From: JBBPYA01 sp038200385 | GTDB lineage: Bacteria > Actinomycetota > Actinomycetes > Mycobacteriales > Geodermatophilaceae | Reading direction: 5' to 3' | NCBI GenBank assembly: GCA_038200385.1 | Contig: JBBPYA010000325.1 | Coordinates: forward strand, 1 to 9,804 | Length of the DNA stretch: 9,804 bases | Program-made: the position numbers and the translations under genes | The notes under the pieces: generated by a model | Told to the model about the DNA's origin: nothing | What the model saw: the letters and a program-made list of their open reading frames with translations, nothing else | Database searches by the model: none | Shown: positions 1 to 6,635 of the stretch, piece after piece | Layout of the letters: each line of letters begins with the position of its first letter | Numbering within the stretch: position 1 is the first letter of the stretch

Positions 1-700
1 CGCCCAGGCGGGCCACCGCCTCGCACAGGCGGGCCACGGCGTTGTCCTCATGCACCATCGACCCGTGACCCGGGCGGCCGCGGGCGGTCAGCTTCATCCA
101 GCCGATGCCCTTCTCCGCGGTCTCGATCAGGTACAGCCGGAGGTCGTCGCGCACGGTCAGGCTGAAGCCGCCGACCTCGCTGATCGCCTCCGTACAACCT
201 TCGAAGAGCTCCGGGCGGTTGTCCACGAGCCAGCGCGCGCCCTTGCGGCCACCGGCCTCCTCATCGGCGACGAAGGCCAGCACGATGTCGCGCGGCGGCG
301 TCGTCCCGTCGCGCATCCACTGGCGTACGACGGCCAGCGTCATCGCGTCCATGTCCTTCATGTCCACCGCGCCGCGGCCCCACAGGTAGTCCTCGGTCAC
401 CTCGCCGGCGAAGGGATCCACGCTCCACTCCGCCGGTTCGGCGGGTACGACGTCGAGGTGGCAGTGCACCAGCAGCGCGCCGCGGCTGCGGTCGGCGCCC
501 GGGATCCGGGCGACCAGGCTGGCCCGCCGGGGTTCGGACTCGACCAGCTCCGAGTCGATGCCCACCTCGTCCAGCTTGCCGGCGATGTACTCGGCGGCGG
601 CCCGCTCCCCCGCACTGGTCTCGGTCTCCCCGGTGTTCGTCGTGTCGATCCGGATCAGGTCTCGGCAGAGCTCGACGACCTCGTCCTGGGCTGTGTCCAT
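1..700 (-). CDS. M20 family metallopeptidase (N-terminal part, runs off the window)
   Basis: Seen: 233 codons are open from an ATG at 700 down to base 1, so the C-terminus lies outside the window. The M20 zinc-hydrolase landmarks are in order: HCHLDVVP (79-86, with metal His81 and catalytic Asp83), GRGAVDMKD (108-116, with bridging Asp113), DEEAGG (146-151, with general base Glu147 and metal ligand Glu148), and GRPGHGS (208-214), whose His212 lies in the lid/dimerisation domain. Known: the family hydrolyses dipeptides, N-acyl amino acids or succinyl-diaminopimelate in the cytoplasm with two metal ions. The fold resembles actinobacterial proteins loosely called DapE2 or M20 dipeptidase, but the substrate cannot be told from this part. 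The start is set by GGAAGG four bases upstream (710-705). The gene is divergent from the tRNA-Leu, with 63 bp between them. No frameshift or missing catalytic residue is seen. Confidence 0.93.
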   Translation of the reverse strand, partial: MDTAQDEVVELCRDLIRIDTTNTGETETSAGERAAAEYIAGKLDEVGIDSELVESEPRRASLVARIPGADRSRGALLVHCHLDVVPAEPAEWSVDPFAGEVTEDYLWGRGAVDMKDMDAMTLAVVRQWMRDGTTPPRDIVLAFVADEEAGGRKGARWLVDNRPELFEGCTEAISEVGGFSLTVRDDLRLYLIETAEKGIGWMKLTARGRPGHGSMVHEDNAVARLCEAVARLG

Positions 701-763
701 GAACCCTTCCTATCAGCCAGCTCCCGCGGCCGGGCGGCGGCTCGGTATCGTGGGTGGGCACTC

Positions 764-848
764 GTCCGGGTGGCGGAATGGCAGACGCGCTAGCTTGAGG
801 TGCTAGTGCCCTTTAACGGGCGTGGGGGTTCAAGTCCCCCCTCGGACA
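764..848 (+). tRNA. tRNA-Leu (anticodon GAG)
   Basis: A class II tRNA folds cleanly. The acceptor stem pairs 764-770 with 841-847 (one G-U pair) and the discriminator is A848. The anticodon stem is 790-794 with 802-806, and the seven-base loop carries GAG at 797-799, reading CUC/CUU leucine codons. A long variable arm (TGCCC paired with GGGCG around a TTTAAC loop) is as expected for leucine. The T arm has five G-C pairs around TTCAAGT. CCA is not fully encoded: CC follows the discriminator and then G, so the end must be added by nucleotidyltransferase. A TATCGT at 746-751 fits an actinobacterial -10 (TANNNT) that would give a leader of about six bases. No clear -35 is seen. Confidence 0.97.
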
Positions 849-870
849 CCGTCGTCGCGTTTCTCGATCG

Positions 871-884
871 CGCCCGATCGGGCG
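871..884. terminator. Palindrome between convergent tRNA-Leu and ABC permease, possible terminator
   Basis: CGCCCGATCGGGCG is a perfect 14-base palindrome that can form a five-pair stem with a GATC loop. It fills most of the 40-base gap between the tRNA end (848) and the permease stop (889), where two transcripts converge. There is no T tract on either side, so if it terminates, it is the U-less type common in actinobacteria. The assignment rests on position and symmetry only. Confidence 0.4.
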
Positions 885-888
885 GGTC

Positions 889-1553
889 TCACTCCTGCCG
901 GCTGAACGCCCACACCGCGACCGTCATCAGCACGGTGCCGAGGCCGCCGATGAGCAGGACCTCCTCGCCGGCCGACATCACGCGGCCGAACAGCTGCACG
1001 CCGAGGTCGGGCGAGCCGCCGGTCCCCAGGAACAGCTGCCGGACTGCTGGGAGCGCAGGAAACTGGCGATGATCAGTCCGAGCCCGGCCAGGGCGATGGC
1101 CAGGATGATGATCACCGGGATCACGGCGAGCACGATCCCGACGTCGAGGGCGACGCCGATCAGCGGCGCGATCAGCAGCATCAGCAGGGCCTGGATCAGC
1201 GCGACGCCGGCCGCACCCACGGCCTTGCCCAGCACGATCCCGCTGCAGCCCAGCGGGGCCACCATGATCTCGCGCAGGAAACCGAACTCGCGGTCCCACA
1301 CGACACTCACCCCCGCGAACAGCGCCGTGGTAAGCACGCTCATCGCGATCAGGCCGGGGTAGATGAACTGGATGAAGTCCACGCCGGGGGCCAGCGGGCC
1401 GATGATGCCGGAGAAGCCCAGCCCGAAGACGACGAGGAACAGCAACGGTTGCAGCACCGTCCCGAACAGCCGGGACCGCTCCCGGACGAAACGCAGCAGC
1501 TCCCGGTAGGCCACGACCCAGGTGCCGCGCCAGACCTCGGCCGCGGTGGTCAC
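889..1553 (-). pseudogene. ABC-2 type (DrrB-like) permease with internal deletion and frame change
   Basis: Seen: from GTG 1553 the first frame gives 171 family-like residues: an N-terminal amphipathic stretch, then hydrophobic segments near 32-52, 62-82, 113-133 and 140-163, ending at SFLRSQQS. At about 1041-1046 the family-like sequence jumps to another frame, restarts at VRQLFLG and runs 51 residues to the stop at 889, with a last membrane segment and FSRQE at the end. Known: DrrB-type permeases carry, between these two pieces, a fifth membrane segment, an extracytoplasmic loop and an NPLTYAVD-like stretch. That block, roughly 40-55 residues, is absent. Inference: one deletion whose length is not a multiple of three explains both the loss and the frame change. 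As written the protein cannot be functional. The GTG start overlaps the ATPase stop by four bases (GTGA), so the two were co-translated. An assembly collapse is an equal alternative. Confidence 0.85.
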
Positions 1554-2541
1554 CGCCGACCGGCCTGGAGCAACAGGTCGCGCTCGTCCAGTTCCGCGTC
1601 CCGGATCTCGTGGCCGGTCAGGTCGATGAAGACGTCCTCGAGAGTGGGACGGCGCACGCTGATCGAGGTCAGCGTCGGCCCGAAGGACCGGATGAACGCC
1701 GGCAGGAACTCCTCGCCGGAGGGAACGTGGAAGCTCACCCGGTCCTCGTGGACCGTCGCGGGCAGGCCGTAGCCGTCGCGGACCTCCCGGGCGGCGGCCT
1801 CGGGGTCGGCCACCCCCAGCAGGACCAAATCGCCCCCAGCCTGCGTTTGAGGCCGTCCGGCGTGTCCAGCCCGACGATCGTGCCGTGGTCGATTACCGCG
1901 ATCCGATCGCAGTGTTCGGCCTCGTCCATGTAGTGCGTGGTCAGGAAGATCGTCAGCCCCTCCCGGTCACGCAACGCGTGCAGGTAGTCCCAGATCCGGC
2001 GGCGGGTCTGCGGGTCCAGCCCCAACGTCGGCTCGTCGAGGAAAAGCACCCTCGGGTGGTGCAGCAGCCCGCGGGCGATCTCGAGCCGGCGCTTCATCCC
2101 CCCGGAGAAGGTCCGGACGTTGCCCGACCGACGGTCGTCGAGCTCGACCATCTCCAGCAGCTCGGTCATCCGGGTCTCACGCAGCCGACGGTCGATGCCG
2201 CAGGCGTAGGCGTGGAAGCGCAGGTTCTGCTCGGCCGACAGGTACTCGTCCAGGGTCGGCTGCTGGAACACCAGCCCGATGGACCGACGTACGTCGCTGC
2301 GCTGGCGGCGTACGTCGTAGCCGTTGACGGTGGCCGAGCCCGCCGTCGGCGTCAGCAACGTGGTCAGCATGTTGATCGTGGTCGTCTTGCCCGCGCCGTT
2401 GGGCCCGAGGAAGCCGAACAGCTCGCCCGGCTGCACCGCGAAGCTGACGTCGTGCACCGCGTCGAGCGGCTTGAAGCGGCGGGACAGGCCCGCCACCTCG
2501 ACGATTGGCTCGGTGGTTATACTGGGCACCGGGCCTCGCAC
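1550..2541 (-). CDS. DrrA-type ABC transporter ATP-binding protein, single-base frameshift
   Basis: Cytoplasmic ATPase of a daunorubicin/multidrug-type ABC exporter, partner of the permease just downstream. Seen in the first frame (residues from GTG 2541): Walker A GPNGAGKT (46-53), Q-loop VFQQP (91-95), signature FSGGM (145-149), Walker B VLFLDEPT (165-172) and H-loop His203. After LKRRLG (about 236) the frame is lost. The family C-terminal domain continues in another frame from about 1830 (VLLGVADPEAAA onward, with RRPTLEDVF near the end). Adding one G to the five-base G run on the coding strand (1833-1837) restores RRLGGDLVLLGV and a 330-residue protein, the usual DrrA size. A sequencing or assembly slip is therefore likely. 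The start is either GTG 2541 or, better served by GAGG four bases upstream, GTG 2529. The start lies 22-34 bases after the peroxidase stop, so the genes are probably one operon. The stop overlaps the permease GTG. Confidence 0.9.
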
Positions 2542-2563
2542 GGCCGCCGGCCCGACCCGGTCA

Positions 2564-3047
2564 TCAGGCCAGGGCCCGCTCGATGGGCTCGGTCAGCTCC
2601 GCCGGCTTGGTGGTCGAACCGAAGCGGTCGATCACGGCACCGTCCCGGCCGACCAGGAACTTGGTGAAGTTCCACTTGATCCGGGAGCTGCCGAGGGCAC
2701 CACGGGCCTCGGAGCGCAGCCAGCGGAACAGCGGGTGCGCCTGGTCGCCGTTGACGTCGATCTTGTCGAACAGCGGGAACGTTACGCCGTGGTTCCGTTG
2801 GCAGAAGGCGCCGATCTGCTCGGCCTCGCCCGGCTCCTGGCCGCCGAACTGGTTGCACGGAAAGCCCAACACGACCAGGCCGCGATCGCGATAGGCCTGC
2901 CACAGCGCCTCCAGGGCCCTCGTACTGAGGGGTGAACCCGCACTCGGATGCGGTGTTCACGACGAGCACGACCTTCCCGGCGTAGGCGTCGAGTTCCTGG
3001 CTGCGGCCGTCCAGGGTCGTGGCGGAGAAGTCCTGCAGGCTGGTCAC
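2564..3047 (-). CDS. Glutathione peroxidase family protein (Cys type), single-base frameshift
   Basis: Thiol peroxidase that reduces H2O2 or lipid hydroperoxides. Bacterial Cys forms mostly use thioredoxin. Seen: the first frame gives NTASECGFTPQYEG (31-44) with peroxidatic Cys36. The second frame gives LGFPCNQFGGQEPG, with the tetrad Gln, and then KWNFTKFLV, with the tetrad Trp and Asn. Removing one base from the GGG/CCC run at 2914-2919 joins them through LEALWQAYRDRGLVV and yields 160 residues, the normal family length. The start is GTG 3047, with AGGAG six bases upstream (3058-3054). Downstream, the DrrA-type ATPase begins 22 bases after the stop, so co-transcription is likely, perhaps linking peroxide defence with export. 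Upstream lies the HNH gene, 126 bases away. A tandem copy of the ribosome binding site and start sits directly upstream (see the repeat at 3042-3075). Confidence 0.92.
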
Positions 3048-3075
3048 GTCGTTCTCCTGGTCACGTCGTACTCCT
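3042..3075 (-). repeat. Tandem 17-base duplication of the peroxidase RBS and start codon
   Basis: Two adjacent 17-base units (3042-3058 and 3059-3075) differ at one position. Read on the minus strand each is AGGAG, six bases, then GTGACC. The copy at 3058-3042 holds the true peroxidase start (GTG 3047). The upstream copy has its own GTG at 3064, out of frame because 17 is not a multiple of three. From it a six-codon reading frame (MTRRTT) ends in TGA at 3046-3044, overlapping the peroxidase GTG as GTGA. This is either a chance slippage duplication or a short coupled leader frame. Confidence 0.85.
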
Positions 3076-3117
3076 GGTGGCGATCGAGCTGGCGGCGGCT
3101 GTCGGCTCGGTCACCCC

Positions 3118-3127
3118 ACCGTACGGT
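3118..3127. promoter_or_regulatory. 10-base palindrome upstream of the peroxidase gene, possible operator
   Basis: ACCGTACGGT is a perfect palindrome in the 126-base gap between the HNH stop (3174) and the peroxidase start (3047), centred about 75 bases upstream of the start. On the minus strand it contains TACGGT, which fits the TANNNT form of an actinobacterial -10, but no -35 is recognisable. No known regulator consensus is matched. The rest of the gap shows only GC-rich sequence and the start-site duplication. Confidence 0.25.
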
Positions 3128-3173
3128 CTGTCGCGCCCGAGCGACCGGGCACGAGCAGGGCCGGGGCCGGTCC

Positions 3174-4477
3174 CTACCTGTGCCGGTGGTTGCGGCGGGG
3201 TGTCCGGCTGGGGTCGAGCCAGGCGGGTGGGATGAATTCGGGTACGCCGTCGCGGGCCAGGACGATCTCCCATCCGTCGTGGTGCACGACGTGGTGGTGG
3301 ACCCGCAAAGCAGGGCGCCGTTGCCCAATGCGGTGCTGCCGCCCTGGGCGAAACCGAGGATGTGGTGGCCGTCGCACCACTGCGGCGGCCGGTCGCAGCC
3401 CGGGAAGGCGCATCCGCGGTCCCGCAGGATCAGCGCGCGGCGGCGGCCGCCGGTGAACAGGCGATGCGCACGACCGACGTCGAGGACCGCACTCTCGGCG
3501 CCCAGAACGGCCGGGATGATGTCCGCCGCGCAGGCCATCCGGCGTGCCGCGGCGGCCGACAGCGGGGCGCCGTCCGGCAGGGTGGCGACTCCCAGGCCGT
3601 CGGTCAGGGTTCGGAGCGGGATGGTCACGAACACCTGGGCGCTGGTACGGGATGTGCCCTCGGCCGCCGGCCCGACGGTCTCGAGCGCGCGGCGGGACAG
3701 CTCCTCCAGGGCGTCGGCGCGACGTTGGGCGGCGCAGCGGGGATCGGGTCCGTCGGCGGTGCGCGGCAGCGGTGCGGCCAGCGGGTCCAATGCGGCGCGG
3801 AACATGGCCGCCGCCTCCTCGGTGAGCCGACCCCGCAGGTGCACGGTGCCGTGGCCGTCGGAGGTGAGGAACAATTCCCGTCGCGCCCGGGCGCGGCGCT
3901 CCTGCCGCTCCAGGGCCCCACGGTCACGGGCCTCGCCGATCTCCGGGGCGACGACGGTGAGGATGTGGGCGCCGAGCCGGGTCAACTGTCCGGCATCGAA
4001 GGTGTGGGCGTGCCCGATCAGCTCGGCCTCGGCCTGAACGCGGACGGCCGTGGGCAGGTCCTCGGGCAGCTCGCCGATCGTGGTCGTGATCGCGTCGGCC
4101 TGCGCGAGATTCAGCTCCCCGGCGGCCAGCGCCGCGCCGGTCGCCGGCATCTTGCGGCCGGTCGTCGCGACCGAGGCCAGGGTGCGCGCCTCCCGCGGAG
4201 TCAGGTTCAGCTCGTGCCGCGTCCAGGCCGCGGTGGAGGACGCCCCTGAACGGGCCGGCAGGTCCCGGGCGTCCAGCTCACCCAGGACGCGGACCAGCAC
4301 CGCCTGGGAGCGGGCGACCAGCCGTGCGCAGGTCACCGCCGCCTGCGCCAGCTCGCGGTCCCCGCTGCGCCACAGCGGCGCGGACACCGCAGCGTCCACG
4401 GCGCTTCCCAGCGCCGACAGCAGCCCGGCCAGCTCGGCGGAACCCGTGTCCGGGGGCCGGTCCATCGTCGTACTCAC
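3174..4477 (-). CDS. DUF222 / 13E12-type HNH endonuclease family protein, single-base frameshift
   Basis: Member of the large actinobacterial family with an N-terminal DUF222 region and a C-terminal HNH nuclease fold. The cellular role is not established; many copies per genome are common, and a mobile or homing-type origin has been suggested. Seen: the helical DUF222 part spans about residues 15-340 (RELAQAAVTCARLVARSQ, LNLTPREARTLASVA, ELNLAQADAI). The HNH zinc/catalytic part starts at CAFPGCDRPPQWCDGHH (356-372, Cys356, Cys361, His371/His372). After LLC (391) the frame is lost at about 3302-3306. The family ending VHHHVVHHDGW follows in the next frame and stops at TAG 3174. Adding one base (TGCGGG to TGCCGGG) restores LLCRVHHH and a 434-residue protein. 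Without the correction, a non-homologous tail runs to 3044. The start is GTG 4477; ATG 4465 is an alternative. No Shine-Dalgarno sequence sits at the right distance, and a leaderless start is likely. Confidence 0.9.
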
Positions 4478-4483
4478 ACCCTG

Positions 4484-4489
4484 AACCTA
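4484..4489 (-). promoter_or_regulatory. Candidate -10 box for a leaderless HNH transcript
   Basis: On the minus strand TAGGTT (TANNNT) lies exactly six bases before GTG 4477. This is the spacing expected when transcription starts on the first base of the start codon, a common arrangement in actinobacteria. It agrees with the lack of a usable ribosome binding site for this gene. No convincing -35 is seen; that position is instead covered by an inverted repeat. Confidence 0.4.
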
Positions 4490-4505
4490 ACCGGCGGGTC
4501 CGACA

Positions 4506-4536
4506 GTTCTCGGCGTGAGAACCGTTGTGGCACAAC
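4506..4536. promoter_or_regulatory. Twin perfect inverted repeats between the kinase remnant and the HNH gene
   Basis: Two perfect inverted repeats lie one base apart: GTTCTC-GGCGT-GAGAAC (4506-4522) and GTTGTG-G-CACAAC (4524-4536). They sit in the 85-base gap after the histidine kinase stop (4563) and before the HNH start (4477), both on the minus strand, in a patch less GC-rich than its surroundings. The first is centred about 37 bases upstream of the HNH start and would cover its -35 region. They could be operators for the HNH promoter or tandem terminator hairpins for the kinase. No T run follows. Confidence 0.5.
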
Positions 4537-4562
4537 CAATCCACAGGCAATCGCAACGGCGG

Positions 4563-4757
4563 CTACGCGGACGGCAGCAGCACCACGAACCGGCCTCCGG
4601 CCACCGGCTCGGCACCGTCCGCGCCGGGCGTGAGCGGCACCGCCCGGATGTCCCCGCCGGCCGCCACGGCCAGTCGATGCGCGAGCGCCAGCCCGAGCCC
4701 GGCCCCGTCGTGGCCGTCCCGGGGATCACCGCGGTACCCGGGCTGGAACACCTGTCG
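4563..4757 (-). pseudogene. 3' remnant of a sensor histidine kinase (C-terminal ATPase domain)
   Basis: Seen: about 62 codons ending at TAG 4563 read VFQPGYRGDP, then GHDGAGLGLALAHRL (the G2 ATP-lid motif), AAGGDIRA and a final GGRFVVLLPSA. This is the usual end of a HisKA/HATPase_c kinase. The N and G1 boxes, the phospho-accepting His domain, membrane segments and any sensor are absent. Upstream of about 4757 the reading frame stays open but no longer resembles a kinase; it is antisense to a different gene remnant on the plus strand. The kinase has lost at least four fifths of its length and cannot function. No response regulator is present in the window. Confidence 0.75.
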
Positions 4758-4778
4758 GGCCACCTGCTCGGTCACCTG

Positions 4779-5022
4779 GTGTTCGGCGCGATTGCGATCG
4801 TCACGTTCTGGATCGCCTACATCCTGACCCGGCCGCTCGGAGGCTTCCCTCGGCGACGGCTTCTCGCAGGCCCCCGCCGACGGCGGCCTGGGGCTGGGCA
4901 CCACGGTGACGAACGCGATCTTCCTCCTCACGATCCTCGCCGTCGTGTCCTACCTGTCGGTCACCAGGTGGGACCAGATCCCCCCGGTGGCCACCGACGC
5001 CGCGGCGGCCGGCGCGGTCTAG
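4779..5022 (+). pseudogene. 3' remnant of a COG4705-like integral membrane protein, also frameshifted
   Basis: Seen: the plus strand reads VFGAIAIVTFWIAYILTRPLG from 4779. After one surplus G at 4842-4843 it continues as ASLGDGF, then GGLGLGTTVTNAIFLLTILAVV and YLSVTRWDQ to TAG at 5020-5022. Removing that base gives FWIAYILTRPLGASLGD, which matches the conserved core of COG4705-type multi-pass membrane proteins as I remember it. Family members have several earlier membrane segments; here only the last two remain and no start codon or ribosome binding site is present. The broken 5' end meets the broken 5' end of the kinase remnant within about 20 bases. Family recognition is from memory of the FW-aYxLTRPLGAS motif. 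Confidence 0.65.
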
Positions 5023-5100
5023 GTCTGGTCCAGGGCCGCCCGGAGGCCGCCGCGCGACGGCGCTAGCCCGCTCCCAGCACCCCGGACTTCGGTGCGGTCG

Positions 5101-5106
5101 CATAAT
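5101..5106 (+). promoter_or_regulatory. Candidate -10 box for the acyl-CoA synthetase operon
   Basis: CATAAT, one base from TATAAT, stands out in very GC-rich sequence 32 bases before the synthetase ATG, within the small dyad GCAT-A-ATGC (5100-5108). No clear -35 is seen 16-18 bases upstream. The rest of the gap (5023-5137) holds nothing else recognisable apart from the GGAGG at 5128-5132, five bases before ATG 5138, which selects that start over the in-frame ATG at 5105. Confidence 0.4.
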
Positions 5107-5137
5107 GCGGCACAGCCACTCGCCGACGGAGGTCCCC

Positions 5138-6634
5138 ATGGTGCGGTCCAGCACGGTCGACGACGTCGTACGCCGTAGCGCCCGCCGGCATCCCGATCGC
5201 ACGGCGCTGCGCTTTGCCGGGCGCACCTGGACCTACCGCGAACTCGACGACGCCGTGACCCGAACAGCCGGCATCCTGCTCGGTCTCGGACTCGGCAAGG
5301 GCGACCGGGTAGCGGCGTACGGCCGGAATTCCGACGCCTACCTGCTCGGGTTCCTCGGTTGCGCGCGGGCCGGGCTGGTGCACGTGCCGGTCAACTACGC
5401 GCTGACCGGCGCGGAGCTGTCCTACCTCGTGGACCAGTCCGGCAGCCGGGTGGCGCTGTGCGACCCGACCCTGGCGGCCCACCTCGACGAGATCGAGCAC
5501 CGGCTCGACGCGGTGGTCCCGCTGCGCGATGCCGACGACTCGCTCGTGGACCGGGCGATCAGCGGCGCCGTACCCGAGCTGGACGTGACCGTGTCGGACA
5601 CCGACCTGGTCCAGCTGCTGTACACGTCCGGGACGACGTCCCGGCCGAAGGGCGCCATGATGACGCACCGGGCGCTGGTCCACGAGTACGTCTCGTCCCT
5701 GGTGGCGTTGGACTGCCGGGCCGACGACGAACCGCTGCATCCGATGCCGCTGTACCACTCCGCGCAGATGCACGTGTTCCTGCTGCCCTACCTCGCGGTG
5801 GGCGCGGTCAACCATCTGATGGAAACGCCGGACATTCCAGAGATCCTGCGCCGTGTCGAGGAGGACGAGATCGGGGCGCTGTTCCTCGCGCCGACGGTTT
5901 GGGTACCGCTGTCGCAGCACCCGGACTTCGCCCGACGGGACCTGTCCTCGCTGCGCAAGGCGTTCTACGGCGCCTCGATCATGCCGCAGCCGGTCCTGCG
6001 GCGACTGCAGCAGCGACTGCCGGAGCTGCGCTTCTACAACTGCTTCGGCCAGTCCGAGATCGGTCCGCTGGCCACGGTGCTCGGCCCGGAAGACCACGCG
6101 ACGCGGCCCGAATCGTGCGGTACGGCGGTGCTCTTCGTGGAACTCCGGGTGGTCGACGGGGACGCGAACGACGTCCCACCGGGTGAACTCGGCGAGGTGG
6201 TCTACCGCTCGCCGCAGCTCTGCGAGGGGTACTGGGACAAGCCGGAGGAGACCGCGGAGGCCTTTCACGGCGGCTGGTTCCACTCCGGGGATCTGGTCCG
6301 TGGCGACGACGAGGGCTTCATCACCGTGGTCGACCGGATCAAGGACGTCATCAACACCGGAGGCGTCCTGGTCGCCTCCCGCGAGGTGGAGGACGCCCTG
6401 TACACCCACCCAGCGGTCGCCGAGGTCGCGGTCATCGGGATGCCGGACGAGCGCTGGATCGAGGCGATCACGGCGTTCGTCGTCGCCACGTCCGACGTGT
6501 CCACCGACGACCTCATCGCGCATGCCCGGACGTCGTTGGCCGGCTTCAAGGTCCCCAAGCGCGTGGTCTTCGTCGAGGAGTTGCCCCGCAACGCCTCCGG
6601 AAAGCTGCTCAAACGCGTCCTGCGCGACCGCTGA
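5138..6634 (+). CDS. Acyl-CoA synthetase (AMP-binding, ANL superfamily, FadD-like)
   Basis: Activates a carboxylic acid, probably fatty or aryl, with ATP to an acyl-adenylate and then to the CoA thioester. Seen in 498 residues: P-loop YTSGTTSRPKG (162-172), the A5 region FYNCFGQSE (299-307), A7 HSGDL (382-386), hinge DRIKD (399-403) with a following NTGG, and the C-terminal catalytic Lys489 in PRNASGK (483-489). All core motifs are present and the length is normal. The A5 motif reads GQSE rather than the commoner G-TE. The start is ATG 5138, with GGAGG five bases upstream. The stop is one base from the GTG of the DUF998 gene, so the two are probably one transcript. The exact substrate cannot be told; a benzoate, short-chain or long-chain acid all remain possible. 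Confidence 0.95.
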   Translation: MVRSSTVDDVVRRSARRHPDRTALRFAGRTWTYRELDDAVTRTAGILLGLGLGKGDRVAAYGRNSDAYLLGFLGCARAGLVHVPVNYALTGAELSYLVDQSGSRVALCDPTLAAHLDEIEHRLDAVVPLRDADDSLVDRAISGAVPELDVTVSDTDLVQLLYTSGTTSRPKGAMMTHRALVHEYVSSLVALDCRADDEPLHPMPLYHSAQMHVFLLPYLAVGAVNHLMETPDIPEILRRVEEDEIGALFLAPTVWVPLSQHPDFARRDLSSLRKAFYGASIMPQPVLRRLQQRLPELRFYNCFGQSEIGPLATVLGPEDHATRPESCGTAVLFVELRVVDGDANDVPPGELGEVVYRSPQLCEGYWDKPEETAEAFHGGWFHSGDLVRGDDEGFITVVDRIKDVINTGGVLVASREVEDALYTHPAVAEVAVIGMPDERWIEAITAFVVATSDVSTDDLIAHARTSLAGFKVPKRVVFVEELPRNASGKLLKRVLRDR

Positions 6635-6635
6635 C

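Noticed and set aside
50..806. Plus-strand open frames over the M20 gene and into the tRNA
   Set aside because: They are antisense shadows of the M20 gene, which shows all catalytic motifs on the minus strand, and their ends run into the tRNA.
3044..3173. Uncorrected C-terminal tail of the HNH frame, ending at 3044 with a GTGA overlap to the peroxidase start
   Set aside because: The tail after the frame slip has no HNH character, whereas the next frame gives the expected VHHHVVHHDGW ending and stop at 3174. The overlap at 3044 comes from the duplicated start module.
3296..3312. Programmed ribosomal frameshift in the HNH gene
   Set aside because: There is no slippery heptamer or stimulatory structure at the slip, and three other nearby genes have similar one-base slips at G/C runs, so error or mutation is simpler.
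4547..4795. Eight-base inverted repeat GCAATCGC / GCGATTGC flanking the kinase remnant, as possible mobile element ends
   Set aside because: A match of eight bases within a 250-base span is expected by chance about half the time, there is no target duplication, and the repeat does not coincide with the truncation point.
5105..5137. Upstream ATG at 5105 as the synthetase start
   Set aside because: It lies inside the candidate -10 box and has no ribosome binding site, while ATG 5138 has GGAGG five bases upstream and gives a family-like N-terminus.
5853..6635. Long Arg/Ser-rich extension fused to the front of the DUF998 protein
   Set aside because: It is a frame shadow of the synthetase; the DUF998 family sequence begins at GTG 6636.
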